60,424 nt of DNA from CAYUCJ01 sp049282265 (GCA_049282265.1 JBAPTR010000174.1:1-60424); one strand, 5' to 3'. Positions 39,956 to 49,817 are shown, counted from the stretch's first letter. Program-made: numbers and translations. Notes: generated from the letters alone by a model not told the origin.

Positions 39956-41065
39956 ATGAAAACTTTGACCCGCCGAGGCATTGAAGGCCTTGTGCCCTAT
40001 CCTCCGGGGAAGCCCATTGAAGAACTGGAACGCGATCTCGGCATTCAGGGGTCCATCAAACTCGCTTCCAACGAAAATCCCCTCGGTCCTTCACCGAAGG
40101 CCATCGATGCCGTTCGGGGAAAGCTGGAAACCCTCAACCGGTATCCGGATGGTAGTGGATACTATTTGAAATCCAAATTGAGCGAAAAGTTCGGTCTTTC
40201 CCCGGACCGAATCCTACTGGGAAACGGTTCAAACGAGATCATCGAGTTGATCATCCGCACATTTCTCGAACCTGAAGAAGAGGTCATTCAGGCCTTCCCC
40301 ACATTTCTGGTCTACGAGAAAATCGTGAGAGGGGCCGGAGGCCGGACCATCTCCGTGCCGCTGGAGCAGTTTGGAATCAACCTCGAGGGGATACTGGCCG
40401 CCATTACCCCCGGGACAAAGATCATCTTTGTGAACAATCCCAACAACCCCACGGGTTCCATTCTGGGTGCGAGAGAGATGAGGCTTTTTCTGGAGGCCGT
40501 GCCAAAGGATCTTATTGTGGTCCTGGATGAAGCCTACATTGAATTTGTTACGGACCCTGGTTGTGCCAACGGCCTCCAATTGCTGGATACGCATCCCGGT
40601 ATCGTCGTGCTGAGAACCTTTTCCAAACTCTACGGGCTGGCCGGCCTGAGGATAGGCTACGGATTCACCTCAGCCAAAATCGCGGACTACATCAACCGGG
40701 TAAGGCAGCCTTTCAACGCGAACGCCCTGGCACAGGCAGCAGCCACCGCCGCCCTGGATGATACGGACTTTGCAAACCGGACCCTGGGTACGATTCGAGA
40801 CGGCCTGGCCTACCTTCAGGAGCACCTGGCCCGGATGGGACTGGAGGTTGTTCCGACACAAACCAACTTCTTTTTGATAAGAGTTCCCCTGGGCGGCAAA
40901 GACACCTATGAGAAACTCCTCCGCAAAGGCGTCATCGTCCGTTCAATGGACAGTTACTCCCTGCCCGAATACATCCGTATCAACGTGGGGCTTCCGGAAG
41001 AGAATGAGCGATTCATCAGGGCCATGCAAAGCCTTCTGCAGGAAGAGGTGTCGGTCTTTGAGTAA
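39956..41065 (+). CDS. hisC: Histidinol-phosphate aminotransferase
   Basis: A 369-residue fold-type I PLP aminotransferase. Motifs: YPPGKPIEELERDLG at the N-terminus, IKLASNENPLGPSPKA, NGSNEIIELIIRTF, NNPNNPTGS, VVLDEAYIEF, and the PLP lysine in TFSKLYGLAGLRIGYG. These fit HisC, which converts imidazole acetol phosphate to histidinol phosphate. The ATG at 39956 has AAGGAGAATG upstream; a TTG at 39926 is less likely. HisC-type enzymes also serve in aromatic amino acid synthesis, so dual use is possible. It overlaps cmk by eight bases. Confidence 0.93.
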   Translation: MKTLTRRGIEGLVPYPPGKPIEELERDLGIQGSIKLASNENPLGPSPKAIDAVRGKLETLNRYPDGSGYYLKSKLSEKFGLSPDRILLGNGSNEIIELIIRTFLEPEEEVIQAFPTFLVYEKIVRGAGGRTISVPLEQFGINLEGILAAITPGTKIIFVNNPNNPTGSILGAREMRLFLEAVPKDLIVVLDEAYIEFVTDPGCANGLQLLDTHPGIVVLRTFSKLYGLAGLRIGYGFTSAKIADYINRVRQPFNANALAQAAATAALDDTDFANRTLGTIRDGLAYLQEHLARMGLEVVPTQTNFFLIRVPLGGKDTYEKLLRKGVIVRSMDSYSLPEYIRINVGLPEENERFIRAMQSLLQEEVSVFE

Positions 41066-41723
41066 CATCATTACCATTGATGGGCCTGCAGGATCAGGGA
41101 AAAGCACAGTCAGCAAACTGCTCGCCGAAAAGCTCCATTATCTGTATCTCGACACAGGGGCCATGTACCGGGCGGTCGCATTGGCCGCAGAACGAAACCA
41201 TATACCTCTGGATCAAGGTGCACGACTGGGAGAACTTTGCCGCCACATGGCCTTGAGATTTCAATCCGAAGGCGGCGGTCTCAAACTCTACCTCGATGAA
41301 GAGGATATCAGTCTTGCCATACGTCGGCCCGACATGGACATGCGTTCTTCCATCGTTTCGGCTGTGAGTGAGGTGAGAGAGGCCATGACCGAACTTCAGA
41401 AACGCATGGCCAAGGGAACCAACGTGGTGGCGGAGGGAAGGGACATGGGGACCATCGTCTTTCCCCAGGCCCGTAATAAGTTTTTTCTGACGGCCAGCCA
41501 GGATGAACGCGCCGGGAGGAGATACCTGGAACGTATGGGCCGTGGTGAGAGCGTGGCGGCAGAAGAAGTAAAGGCCGCACTTCTTAAACGGGACGAGCAG
41601 GACAAGACAAGGCCCCTGGCACCTCTCAAGGCGGCAGAGGATGCGATCCTCATTGATTCCACGAAGCTCACACAGGATCAGGTGGTCCACACGATCCTGG
41701 CCCACCTGAAGGAAGACCTGTGA
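41058..41723 (+). CDS. cmk: Cytidylate kinase
   Basis: A 221-residue kinase that phosphorylates CMP and dCMP. The P-loop is IDGPAGSGKSTVSK at the N-terminus, then YLDTGAMYRAVALAA, followed by VAEGRDMGTIVFPQA and the lid region LERMGRGESVAAEEV, with DEQDKTRPLAPLKAAEDAILIDST near the end. The start is a TTG at 41058 with GGAAGAGG upstream, overlapping hisC. The order cmk then rpsA is conserved in many Proteobacteria. Confidence 0.94.
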   Translation: MSNIITIDGPAGSGKSTVSKLLAEKLHYLYLDTGAMYRAVALAAERNHIPLDQGARLGELCRHMALRFQSEGGGLKLYLDEEDISLAIRRPDMDMRSSIVSAVSEVREAMTELQKRMAKGTNVVAEGRDMGTIVFPQARNKFFLTASQDERAGRRYLERMGRGESVAAEEVKAALLKRDEQDKTRPLAPLKAAEDAILIDSTKLTQDQVVHTILAHLKEDL

Positions 41724-41846
41724 CGATGCTGAGGGGGAGAAATATGGACTGCTCTACAAATAAGTTGTATTTCTTTAAATACTTTGTTATTTACTAAAGG
41801 TTAAGCCTCTCGGTGAGGCAAATATGCGCAGGGGGTGTTTGGGTTA

Positions 41847-43832
41847 ATGGAAAAAGGCACAGATGAAATCATTGAAGAAACAGCGGACACAAGCGACATA
41901 GCGACACCTGAGTTTCCTAATGAAATAAAAGCATTAGATGATCCAGAGGGCGAACTGACCCGGGATAAAGAGGGGGCCAATGAAGACGGCAGTTTCATGG
42001 AACTCTACGAGGAAAGCCTCAAGAGCATTCAGGAAGGCGAGGTTATCAACGGGGAGATCGTTCAGATCGACAAAGAATTTGTCCTTGTGGACATTGGATA
42101 TAAATCAGAGGGGCAAATTCGCATAGAGGAATTCTATGACGGAAATGGCGGCCTGACAGCAAAAGTCGGTGACAAGGTCGATGTCCTTCTGGAACGAAAG
42201 GAAGACGAAGAAGGGCTGATCATCCTCTCCAAGGAAAAGGCCGCCAAGATCAAGGTCTGGGATGAAATCAAGAAAGTCTACGAACAAGACCAGACCATAG
42301 TGGGTACAATCATCTCCCGGGTAAAGGGAGGGCTTTCCGTTGATATCGGCCTGCAGGCCTTTTTGCCCGGATCCCAGGTGGACCTGCGGCCGATACGGGA
42401 CATGGATGCCCTGGTGGGGACCGCGCAGGAATTCAAGATTGTCAAATATAACAAGCGGAGGGGGAACATCGTCCTGTCGCGAAGGGCCATTCTGGAAGCC
42501 GAAAGGATGTCGCTCAGGGAAACCACCCTGAAGATCCTTGAAGAGGGCGCAACGCTTGAAGGGAGTGTCAAAAACATCACGGATTACGGCCTGTTTATTG
42601 ACCTGGGAGGAATTGACGGCCTCGTGCATATCACCGATATGTCCTGGGGGCGCGTGGGCCATCCTTCAGAGCTGTACCGTGTAGGGGACACCATCACGGT
42701 CAAGGTCCTCAAGTTTGATCGGGAGAGAGAACGCGTTTCTCTCGGGATCAAGCAGTTGACGCCTGATCCATGGAGCAATGCCGGTGAAAAATACCCCATG
42801 GGCACGCGAATTCAAGGCAAGGTCGTGAGTCTCACCGACTATGGTGCCTTCATTGAAATAGAGGAAGGTGTGGAGGGCCTCATCCACGTCTCTGAAATGT
42901 CATGGACCAGGAAGGTCCGTCATCCTTCCCAACTCCTGACCGTTGAGGAGATGGTTGACGTGCTCGTACTCAATATCGACGCCAATAACAAACGCATCTC
43001 CCTGGGCATGAAGCAGGTCGAACCCAACCCATGGGATATTATTGCAGAGAAATACCCGGTGGGGACGACCATCGAGGGTAAGATCAAGAACATCACGGAT
43101 TTCGGGATTTTCATCGGGATTGACGAAGGCATTGACGGCCTGGTCCATATATCCGATATCTCCTGGACCAAGCGCATCAAACACCCTTCCGAGGTGTACA
43201 AAAAGGGCGAGGAAGTCCAGGCCGTTGTCTTGAATATCGATAAAGCCAATGAGCGTTTTTCCCTGGGCATCAAACAGTTGACAACAGACCCCTGGACTGA
43301 AATCCCGAGAAGATACAAGGCCGGCACGCGGGTAACAGGCACCGTGACAAATGTGACGGATTTTGGCATTTTTGTTGAACTTGAAGAAGGAATCGAAGGC
43401 CTGATACACGTGTCTGAGCTGCCGAAGGACAAAAAGGGCCAAAGCCTTTCGCGATTTCAGGTGGATGATGTCATACAGGCAAAGGTGGTCAACGTATCAC
43501 GGGATGATAAGAAGATCGGCCTGTCCATACGGAAACTCGAAGAGACCTCTGAAAAGGCCGTTTACGCCAGTTACCTGAACAACAAGACGGGGGCTACCTC
43601 CAACCTGGGAGAACTCCTGAAAGAGGAGATGATGCACCTCCAGCAGGACGGCCTACCGGAAAACGACAGTGACGACGTCCCCGCTGAACCGGAACCGGAA
43701 TCAGAAACCGTAATGGAGTCTGCTGAAAGCTCTGCTGATGAACCGGAAGCGGAATCAGAAGCCGTAGTGGAATCCGCTGAAAGCCCTTCTGACGAACCGG
43801 AAGAGGCTGAAAAAGAAACCGAGACCACTTGA
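41847..43832 (+). CDS. rpsA: 30S ribosomal protein S1
   Basis: A 661-residue protein with six S1 RNA-binding domains from about residue 60 to 580. Domains 3-6 carry the repeated pattern GxVxxxTDYGxFIDLxxGIDGLVHITDMSW and end in blocks such as VSLGIKQLxxDPW. The acidic N-terminal 50 residues and a C-terminal acidic tail of about 45 residues flank them. The tail holds two 18-residue repeats (EPEAESEAVVESAESPSD type), encoded by two 54-base tandem units near 43685-43795, which are prone to slippage. S1 brings mRNA to the ribosome. The ATG at 41847 follows GGGGGTG. The upstream 120 bases are AT-rich and may have their own promoter. Confidence 0.95.
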   Translation: MEKGTDEIIEETADTSDIATPEFPNEIKALDDPEGELTRDKEGANEDGSFMELYEESLKSIQEGEVINGEIVQIDKEFVLVDIGYKSEGQIRIEEFYDGNGGLTAKVGDKVDVLLERKEDEEGLIILSKEKAAKIKVWDEIKKVYEQDQTIVGTIISRVKGGLSVDIGLQAFLPGSQVDLRPIRDMDALVGTAQEFKIVKYNKRRGNIVLSRRAILEAERMSLRETTLKILEEGATLEGSVKNITDYGLFIDLGGIDGLVHITDMSWGRVGHPSELYRVGDTITVKVLKFDRERERVSLGIKQLTPDPWSNAGEKYPMGTRIQGKVVSLTDYGAFIEIEEGVEGLIHVSEMSWTRKVRHPSQLLTVEEMVDVLVLNIDANNKRISLGMKQVEPNPWDIIAEKYPVGTTIEGKIKNITDFGIFIGIDEGIDGLVHISDISWTKRIKHPSEVYKKGEEVQAVVLNIDKANERFSLGIKQLTTDPWTEIPRRYKAGTRVTGTVTNVTDFGIFVELEEGIEGLIHVSELPKDKKGQSLSRFQVDDVIQAKVVNVSRDDKKIGLSIRKLEETSEKAVYASYLNNKTGATSNLGELLKEEMMHLQQDGLPENDSDDVPAEPEPESETVMESAESSADEPEAESEAVVESAESPSDEPEEAEKETETT

Positions 43833-43917
43833 TTTCCATGTTCAAGAGGCCTTTGCTCCCCCCCGGCGACCGTGTGACCTGCAGCCTGCTCGGCGCAGGT
43901 CCGGAACAGAGTAAGTA

Positions 43918-44826
43918 ATGGCAAAAAAGAAACATACCGTACTTACTGTCTTTATCATTATCGCGGCCGTTGCACTGTTGCTGGGGACCATTTCCATTAT
44001 TGTTGTCAGAACCCTCGCACCTTCTTCCCGTATTTCCTTCGGAAAAAAGATAGGCGTTATTACCATCAACGGCACCATTCTGAATGCCCAACCCACCCTT
44101 TCGGAAATCATCCGGTTCAGGAAAGACAAGGCTGTCAAGGCCATTATCGTGAGGATTGATTCTCCGGGCGGAGGGGTCGGCCCTTCCCAGGAGATCTACG
44201 AAGAATTACGGAGAACCAGAAAATCCAAAAAGGTCATTGCCTCCATGGGGAGCGTTGCCGCCTCCGGGGGATTCTACATCGCGGCCGCAGCCGATAAGAT
44301 CGTTGCCAATCCAGGAACAATCACCGGCAGTATCGGGGTTATCATGGAGTTTGTGCGTTTGGAAGAACTCCTGAAGAAAATAGGCGTAAGTATCGATGTA
44401 CTCAAGAGCGGTGAATATAAGGACATGGGCTATCCCCAGAGAAAGCTGACCGAGGGTGACAAGCAAATCCTCAACCAGGTCATCAGCGATATAAAGCAGC
44501 AATTTGTGCGGGCCGTTGCCAAGGGCAGGCATCTTCCAAAGGAAGAAGTGGAAAAAATCGCAGACGGACGTATCTTTTCAGGCGAGAGGGCCAAAGCCTT
44601 GGGTCTGGTGGATGCCCTTGGAAATTTTCAAGATGCTGTCGAATTGGCCAAGAAGATGGCAGGGATCAAGGGAGATGTGACGCTGGTATACCCCAAGAAA
44701 CGCGGAATAAATTTCTGGGATCTCATTTTCGACTCGGCTTCAAAGTCAGCCCTGAAATGGCTGCAGAAGACACAAACAAGGGTAGAATATTCCTGGCAGA
44801 ACAGCCTCAATCCCGCTTTTAGATAA
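43918..44826 (+). CDS. sppA: Signal peptide peptidase SppA (short form)
   Basis: A 302-residue inner-membrane serine protease. One N-terminal membrane helix (about 9-31) is followed by the S49 domain with IVRIDSPGGGVGPSQEIYEEL, the catalytic serine in MGSVAASGGFYIAAA, and the general-base lysine in LKSGEYKDMGYPQR. This is the half-length form, active as an oligomer, typical of non-enteric bacteria. It degrades leftover signal peptides. It ends in an eight-base convergent overlap with the TsaC-like gene. Confidence 0.93.
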   Translation: MAKKKHTVLTVFIIIAAVALLLGTISIIVVRTLAPSSRISFGKKIGVITINGTILNAQPTLSEIIRFRKDKAVKAIIVRIDSPGGGVGPSQEIYEELRRTRKSKKVIASMGSVAASGGFYIAAAADKIVANPGTITGSIGVIMEFVRLEELLKKIGVSIDVLKSGEYKDMGYPQRKLTEGDKQILNQVISDIKQQFVRAVAKGRHLPKEEVEKIADGRIFSGERAKALGLVDALGNFQDAVELAKKMAGIKGDVTLVYPKKRGINFWDLIFDSASKSALKWLQKTQTRVEYSWQNSLNPAFR

Positions 44827-45451
44827 AGCGGCTCACGTCCCCTTTCCCTTTTCTGATCACCTCAGGTCGATCATTGATCAGAGAAACCACACTGGATGGA
44901 TCCGGATCAACCACACCACCATCAATAATGATATCGATAAAAGGCCCATAGGCCTCATTGATCGCATGGGGTTCGTTAAAACCGGCACTGGTGCTTATGA
45001 TGGGCCTTCCAAGGGCCGTCACGATGGCGAGGGAAATCCGATTGTCCGGGACCCTGATACCCACCGTATTTCTCTTGGTCAGCATGATTTTTGGGACCAG
45101 TTTTGTCCCTTCGAGGACAAATGTGTACGGCCCGGGCAGGAGGCTTTTCATGGTCTTATAGGCATAGTTGGAAACCTTGGCATACTGGCTGATGCCCTTC
45201 AGACTGTCGCAAATGAAGGAGAAAGGCTTCTTGAGTGGACGGTTCTTGAGCCTGTATATCTGCTGGATCGCTTTTTTGTTGTACAAGTCACAACCAATAC
45301 CGTAAAAGGTATCGGTGGGATAGGCGATCAGCCCACCGTCCTCCAGTGCCTGTGCAACCCGTGAAATCAGACGGTGCTGGGGGTTGTCCGGATTAATTGA
45401 AAAAACTTGGGATTTTTTTCGGGACCTGGGGTCCGATCTCTGATTATTCAT
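44819..45451 (-). CDS. TsaC/YrdC-family threonylcarbamoyl-AMP synthase-like protein
   Basis: A 210-residue YrdC-fold protein: GGLIAYPTDTFYGIGCDLYNKKAI, IYRLKNRPLKKPFSFIC, then LLPGPYTFVLEG, NTVGIRVPDN and IISTSAGF. This set of motifs makes threonylcarbamoyl-AMP for the tRNA t6A modification. The family also contains related proteins of uncertain role (the YciO group) and the R-P-L-K-K-P-F-S segment is closer to that group, so TsaC itself may be encoded elsewhere. The gene converges with sppA and diverges from pilD. Confidence 0.85.
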   Translation of the reverse strand: MNNQRSDPRSRKKSQVFSINPDNPQHRLISRVAQALEDGGLIAYPTDTFYGIGCDLYNKKAIQQIYRLKNRPLKKPFSFICDSLKGISQYAKVSNYAYKTMKSLLPGPYTFVLEGTKLVPKIMLTKRNTVGIRVPDNRISLAIVTALGRPIISTSAGFNEPHAINEAYGPFIDIIIDGGVVDPDPSSVVSLINDRPEVIRKGKGDVSRFI

Positions 45452-45482
45452 AGTTTACCGGTTACGCGTTTTTAAGGAGTCA

Positions 45483-46259
45483 ATGGATGTGATGGCTGTC
45501 ATGATCCTTTTCTCATGCCTTTTCGGCCTCATTTTTGGAAGCTTTCTGAACGTCTGCATCTACCGAATTCCCATAAAGAAATCTATCATTTTTCCCCCTT
45601 CAAGCTGTCCAAAATGCGGTCGGCATATCAGATTCTACGATAATATTCCCCTTCTGAGCTATGTCTTTCTACTCGGCAAATGCCGATTCTGCCATGAACA
45701 TATTCCCTTGCGCTACCCGTTCATTGAAGCCCTTTCGGGCCTGCTGAGCGTCATCTTGTTTATCAGATATGGGCTGACTTATCAATATTTCATGTTCTAT
45801 TTGTTCGTCATGTCCCTCGTGGTGATCAGTTTTATCGATCTCCAACACCAGATCATACCCGATATCCTTTCCATTCCAGGGATTGTCGTGGGGATAGGCC
45901 TATCCTTTTTCCCAGGCCATGTCCAGTGGATAGATTCCTTGATCGGCGCCCTGGGGGGCGGAGGGCTCCTCTATCTCGTCGCCGTCGTCTTCAAAAAAGT
46001 GACAGGGAGGGATGGAATGGGCGGCGGTGATGTAAAGCTCCTGGCCATGCTTGGCGCATGGATGGGCTGGCAATCACTCCCCTTTATCCTGCTGCTTTCT
46101 TCCCTCTCGGGAATCCTCATTGGTGGAGGAGCCCTTCTCATGGCTGGGAAAGGATACCGCGTACGGATCCCCTTTGGACCGTTTCTCTCTGTAGGCGCAA
46201 TGATCTACTTCTTTTTTGGCCCTCAACTTGTAAGATGGTACTTGCAATCGTTCTTTTAG
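45483..46259 (+). CDS. pilD: Prepilin peptidase / N-methyltransferase
   Basis: A 258-residue type IV prepilin peptidase (family A24). The N-terminal SFLNVCIYRIP and cytoplasmic zinc loop with CPKC and CRFC belong to the methyltransferase half. The two catalytic aspartates are in FIDLQHQIIPD and GRDGMGGGDVKLLAMLG. About seven membrane helices are visible. It cuts type IV pilin and pseudopilin leader peptides. The neighbours are a PilS/PilR-like two-component pair, as in many pilus loci, but no pilin gene is in this window. Confidence 0.93.
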   Translation: MDVMAVMILFSCLFGLIFGSFLNVCIYRIPIKKSIIFPPSSCPKCGRHIRFYDNIPLLSYVFLLGKCRFCHEHIPLRYPFIEALSGLLSVILFIRYGLTYQYFMFYLFVMSLVVISFIDLQHQIIPDILSIPGIVVGIGLSFFPGHVQWIDSLIGALGGGGLLYLVAVVFKKVTGRDGMGGGDVKLLAMLGAWMGWQSLPFILLLSSLSGILIGGGALLMAGKGYRVRIPFGPFLSVGAMIYFFFGPQLVRWYLQSFF

Positions 46260-46271
46260 TGAGGACCCGCT

Positions 46272-47825
46272 TTGAGATTTCCAGGCAACAGCCTTCGATT
46301 GAATATCCTTGCCAACCTGACGTTTCTCATCGTGGCAGCAATGTTATTGATCAGCATCGTGATGGTCAAGTTTGAAGAACGCGATCTAATCCAAGGAAAG
46401 TTGCAGATGGGAGATCTGCTTTCCCGGAGTCTTCAACAAATGGTCGGAGATGAATTGATGCGGCCTGGGAGGAAGACCTATGGCTCCCCTTCCCTCACCT
46501 CAAAGAAACAGACAATTCTCGCCCTGATCCAAAGGGCCGGTTTTGAAGGAGCGGCCCTCGTTGACCGGAAGGGCATCGCTCTTTTCACAAGCCTCCCCGA
46601 TGGTGAAGAGAGAAAAATGGGTCTTGCCCAAGCCCGCCATTCTTTGATTACCAGACAGACGGCAGTGCGTTTTTCAGGTCAGGTCTGGGGAGTATTGTGG
46701 CCCGCCCATGACATGATGATGATCACCACCCCCCTGATCGAGCAGAAAGGCCTCCTGGGCAGCATTGCGGTCTGGGGCGATCTGCGACCCATTTACCGGA
46801 AGATAAGGAGGTCGGAGAAACTCGTTCTCATCTACATCCTGTTGAACACACTGGTCCTTATCAGCGTGGGTCTTTACCTCCTGTCCCGAACGGTCGTCAA
46901 TCCCGTCAACAGGCTGCTTCGCTTAACAGAGACCTTTGAGGAAGGAGAACTCCTGCCTCTCTTCCCTGACGCCGGCGAAAACGAGATAGGGCAGCTCAAC
47001 CGATCGCTCAACCTTATGCTCTCGCGGCTGGATGAGAACAAGAAGGAACTCCAGGCGCACATCACTTCCCTCGAACAGGCTAATGTGGAGATTAGAAAGA
47101 CCCAGGAAGAGCTTATCATGTCAGAGAAACTGGCTTCAGTGGGCCGTCTTGCGACAGGTATTGCACATGAAATAGGCAACCCCATGGGCATTATTCTCGG
47201 CTATATGGATCTCCTCAAAAGGGGAGATCTCTCCCCCGACGAAAGGGCGGATTTTCTTGAGCGGGTCGAGTCGGAAATCACACGAATCAATGACATCATC
47301 CGGCAGCTTCTGGACTTTTCGAGACCTGCAGGCGGAGAACCTGACAGGGTGCGGCTCCATGAACTGTTACGGGCGACGATCCGGATCCTGAAACCCCAAC
47401 CCCTGATGTCGGACGTCCAGCTGGACATTGCATTCGATGCCTCTCGGGACACCATATGGGCCGATCCCAATCAGGTTCAACAGGTATTGCTCAATATTAT
47501 GATGAACGCTGCGGATGCCATGTCGCAGGAAAAGCGGCTGACTATTGAAACCTCCAACACGCCGGACACAATCCGGATACAATTCAAAGACACGGGTTCC
47601 GGAATACCCGAAGAAGACCTGGGAAGGATCTTTGACCCGTTTTACACCACGAAGCCTCCGGGGAAAGGAACCGGGTTGGGCCTTTCCGTGTCTCACAAGA
47701 TCATCCGAAACCTGGGGGGTATCATCCGGGCCGAAAACAACCGGGGGACCGGCACGACCATCACGATTGACATTCCGCTGTATAGAGAAGGAGAGGAGGA
47801 TTCATGTCCCAGAAACGGGTCTTGA
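46272..47825 (+). CDS. Membrane sensor histidine kinase (NtrB/PilS-like)
   Basis: A 517-residue sensor kinase. One membrane helix at about 10-30 and a second at about 180-200 flank an extracytoplasmic sensor region of 150 residues. HAMP follows (VNPVNRLLRLTETFEEGEL), then a coiled coil, HisKA with H in ATGIAHEIGNPMGIILGY and HATPase with FKDTGSGIPEEDL and GKGTGLGLSVSHKI. It starts with a TTG at 46272 preceded by GAGGA. It overlaps the response regulator by 22 bases, which would be its partner. The sensed signal is unknown; the pilD neighbour suggests pilus-related control. Confidence 0.9.
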   Translation: MRFPGNSLRLNILANLTFLIVAAMLLISIVMVKFEERDLIQGKLQMGDLLSRSLQQMVGDELMRPGRKTYGSPSLTSKKQTILALIQRAGFEGAALVDRKGIALFTSLPDGEERKMGLAQARHSLITRQTAVRFSGQVWGVLWPAHDMMMITTPLIEQKGLLGSIAVWGDLRPIYRKIRRSEKLVLIYILLNTLVLISVGLYLLSRTVVNPVNRLLRLTETFEEGELLPLFPDAGENEIGQLNRSLNLMLSRLDENKKELQAHITSLEQANVEIRKTQEELIMSEKLASVGRLATGIAHEIGNPMGIILGYMDLLKRGDLSPDERADFLERVESEITRINDIIRQLLDFSRPAGGEPDRVRLHELLRATIRILKPQPLMSDVQLDIAFDASRDTIWADPNQVQQVLLNIMMNAADAMSQEKRLTIETSNTPDTIRIQFKDTGSGIPEEDLGRIFDPFYTTKPPGKGTGLGLSVSHKIIRNLGGIIRAENNRGTGTTITIDIPLYREGEEDSCPRNGS

Positions 47826-49180
47826 TCATTGACGACGAGAAAAACATGCGGCACATGCTTGAGACCATGCTTGGCAAGCAGGGCTATGACGTCGACAGCG
47901 CAGCCAACGGCATGAAAGCCCTTGAAAAAATGGCAACGAGCGATTTTGACTTCATTCTCTGCGATATCCGCATGCCCGAAATGGATGGAATGGCCTTTCT
48001 GGAAAAATCCATCGCCTCATTCCCCGAAAAAACCTATATCATGATGTCCGCTTACGGCACTGTGGAAACCGCCCTTGATGCCATCAAGAAGGGGGCCTAC
48101 GACTATATCTCCAAGCCCTTCAAGGCGGACGAAGTCCTCCTGACCCTCAGAAAGGCGGAAGAACGGGAACGCCTCAAGACGGAAAACGTCCAACTCAAGA
48201 ACCGGATCAGGAAAATCGAACAGAAATATTCCTTCGGGAACATCATCGCCCGAAGCGAATCCATGGCCAAGGTCTTTGATCTTGTCCAGACCGTGGCGGA
48301 TCACAAGACCACCATCCTGATCACCGGGGAAAGCGGCACGGGAAAAGAACTCATAGCCAAGGCCATACACACGAGCAGCATCCGGTCCTCTGCGCCGCTT
48401 GTGAGTATCAATTGCGGGGGTATTCCACAGAATCTTCTGGAAAGCGAGCTTTTCGGCTACAAGAAGGGGGCCTTCACCGATGCCTTGAAAAACAAGCCCG
48501 GTCGCTTTGAAGAGGCGCATACAGGGACCCTTTTTCTTGATGAAATAGGGGAACTCCCTCTCCCTCTGCAAGTCAAGTTGCTCCGGGTTCTGCAGGAAGA
48601 AGAGATCACCCCGCTGGGTGATGTCGGGTCTAAAAAGATTGATGTGAGGATCATCACCGCAACGGCAAGAAACCTGATCGAAGAGGTGAAAGCCGGCAGG
48701 TTCCGCGAGGACCTTTTCTACCGCATAAACGTGATGGCCATTCACCTGCCGCCCCTGAGGGAAAGACGTGGGGATATTCCCCTGCTGGTGGGCTATTTCA
48801 TTGACCTTTTCAACAAGAAGCTGAACAAGGGGATCGAAGGGCTGTCTTCCGAGGCCATGCCCATACTGATGGAACATCCCTGGCCGGGAAATGTGAGGGA
48901 ACTGGAAAACGTCATGGAGAGGGCCGTTCTTCTTGCCAAGGGCAGCTGGATCACCCCGCAGGAACTTCCCCCCTCCCTGACCGAACCCTCGAGGATCTCT
49001 CCAGGGCCGGCACATGGAGACACCCTTTCCATCAAGAAGGCCTCAAGACAGCTGGAACGTGAACTCATTGAGAAGGCCCTCAAAATAACCGGGGGAAACC
49101 GGACACAGGCCTCGAAAATCCTGGAGATCAGTCGGCCGATTCTCATTGCCAAAATCAAGAAATACGGGCTAGGAAAGTAA
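47804..49180 (+). CDS. NtrC-family sigma-54-dependent response regulator
   Basis: A 458-residue regulator: receiver (residues 3-120; DD pair in LIIDDEK and phosphoacceptor D in ILCDIRMPEMDG), AAA+ domain (about 145-370; Walker A GESGTGKE, Walker B FLDEIGEL) and a C-terminal Fis-type helix-turn-helix (NRTQASKILEISRP). The sigma-54 contact loop reads GAFTDA instead of GAFTGA, a known natural variant whose effect on sigma-54 activation is not predictable. It overlaps the sensor kinase gene by 22 bases. Confidence 0.92.
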   Translation: MSQKRVLIIDDEKNMRHMLETMLGKQGYDVDSAANGMKALEKMATSDFDFILCDIRMPEMDGMAFLEKSIASFPEKTYIMMSAYGTVETALDAIKKGAYDYISKPFKADEVLLTLRKAEERERLKTENVQLKNRIRKIEQKYSFGNIIARSESMAKVFDLVQTVADHKTTILITGESGTGKELIAKAIHTSSIRSSAPLVSINCGGIPQNLLESELFGYKKGAFTDALKNKPGRFEEAHTGTLFLDEIGELPLPLQVKLLRVLQEEEITPLGDVGSKKIDVRIITATARNLIEEVKAGRFREDLFYRINVMAIHLPPLRERRGDIPLLVGYFIDLFNKKLNKGIEGLSSEAMPILMEHPWPGNVRELENVMERAVLLAKGSWITPQELPPSLTEPSRISPGPAHGDTLSIKKASRQLERELIEKALKITGGNRTQASKILEISRPILIAKIKKYGLGK

Positions 49181-49193
49181 GGGCTTTTGTCTA

Positions 49194-49736
49194 TCACCCC
49201 TGATTTTCAGCGAGTCTCAGGCCCAGTTGCAGGGCTTTCTTGTTCATCTCCAGAAAGTCCGGATTGATTCGCCCTTCCAGTACCGCCATGATGGATTTCG
49301 TCTTGATCAGATCGGTCAACCCGATCAACACCCCCAGCATGCAGATGTTGAAGACGATGGGCTTGCCGATCTCATCCAAAACGGCCCGGTACATGCCCAG
49401 CTCCACCTGTTTGGCATCGATTCTGTGCTCAAGGGCTACAAACTCCGTATCGGTCAACAGGAGACCACCCGGCGTGATTATCTCTGAATATTTGTTGTAG
49501 GCTTCCTGGGTCAGGCAGACCAGAAGGTGGGGATTGATCACCTTGGGATACCGGATGGGATCATGGGAAATCACCACATCCGCTCTGGTTGCACCACCAC
49601 GGGCCTCGGGGCCATAGGCCTGGGTCTGAACTGCATTCATATCCTCATAAATAGCCGCGGCCTCGGCAAGAATGATAGCCGCCGTAATAACACCCTGGCC
49701 GCCGGAGCCGGTCAAAACGATGCGCTTAGTTTCCAT
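49194..49736 (-). CDS. korC: 2-oxoacid:ferredoxin oxidoreductase gamma subunit
   Basis: A 180-residue subunit. The N-terminal RIVLTGSGGQGVITAAIILAEAA and QTQAYGPEARGGATRADVVIS are hallmarks of the gamma subunit of ferredoxin-dependent oxidoreductases. I start at the ATG at 49736 (METKRIVLTG). It is the last gene of the korDABC set, with an 81-base gap after korB. The enzyme converts a 2-oxoacid and CoA to acyl-CoA, CO2 and reduced ferredoxin. The assignment to 2-oxoglutarate rests on the four-subunit order; other 2-oxoacids are possible. Confidence 0.88.
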   Translation of the reverse strand: METKRIVLTGSGGQGVITAAIILAEAAAIYEDMNAVQTQAYGPEARGGATRADVVISHDPIRYPKVINPHLLVCLTQEAYNKYSEIITPGGLLLTDTEFVALEHRIDAKQVELGMYRAVLDEIGKPIVFNICMLGVLIGLTDLIKTKSIMAVLEGRINPDFLEMNKKALQLGLRLAENQG

Positions 49737-49817
49737 GGCTGGCCACCTCCGAAAGGCCGGGCCGATCATGGTCGAGGGGTGGTGTCACCAACGTTCCTGC
49801 CCTATTCAGATCCATCA

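Noticed and set aside
48017..49015. 332-codon open frame antisense to the NtrC-family regulator
   Set aside because: Codon-bias shadow of a well-defined AAA+ gene; no domain and no start site.
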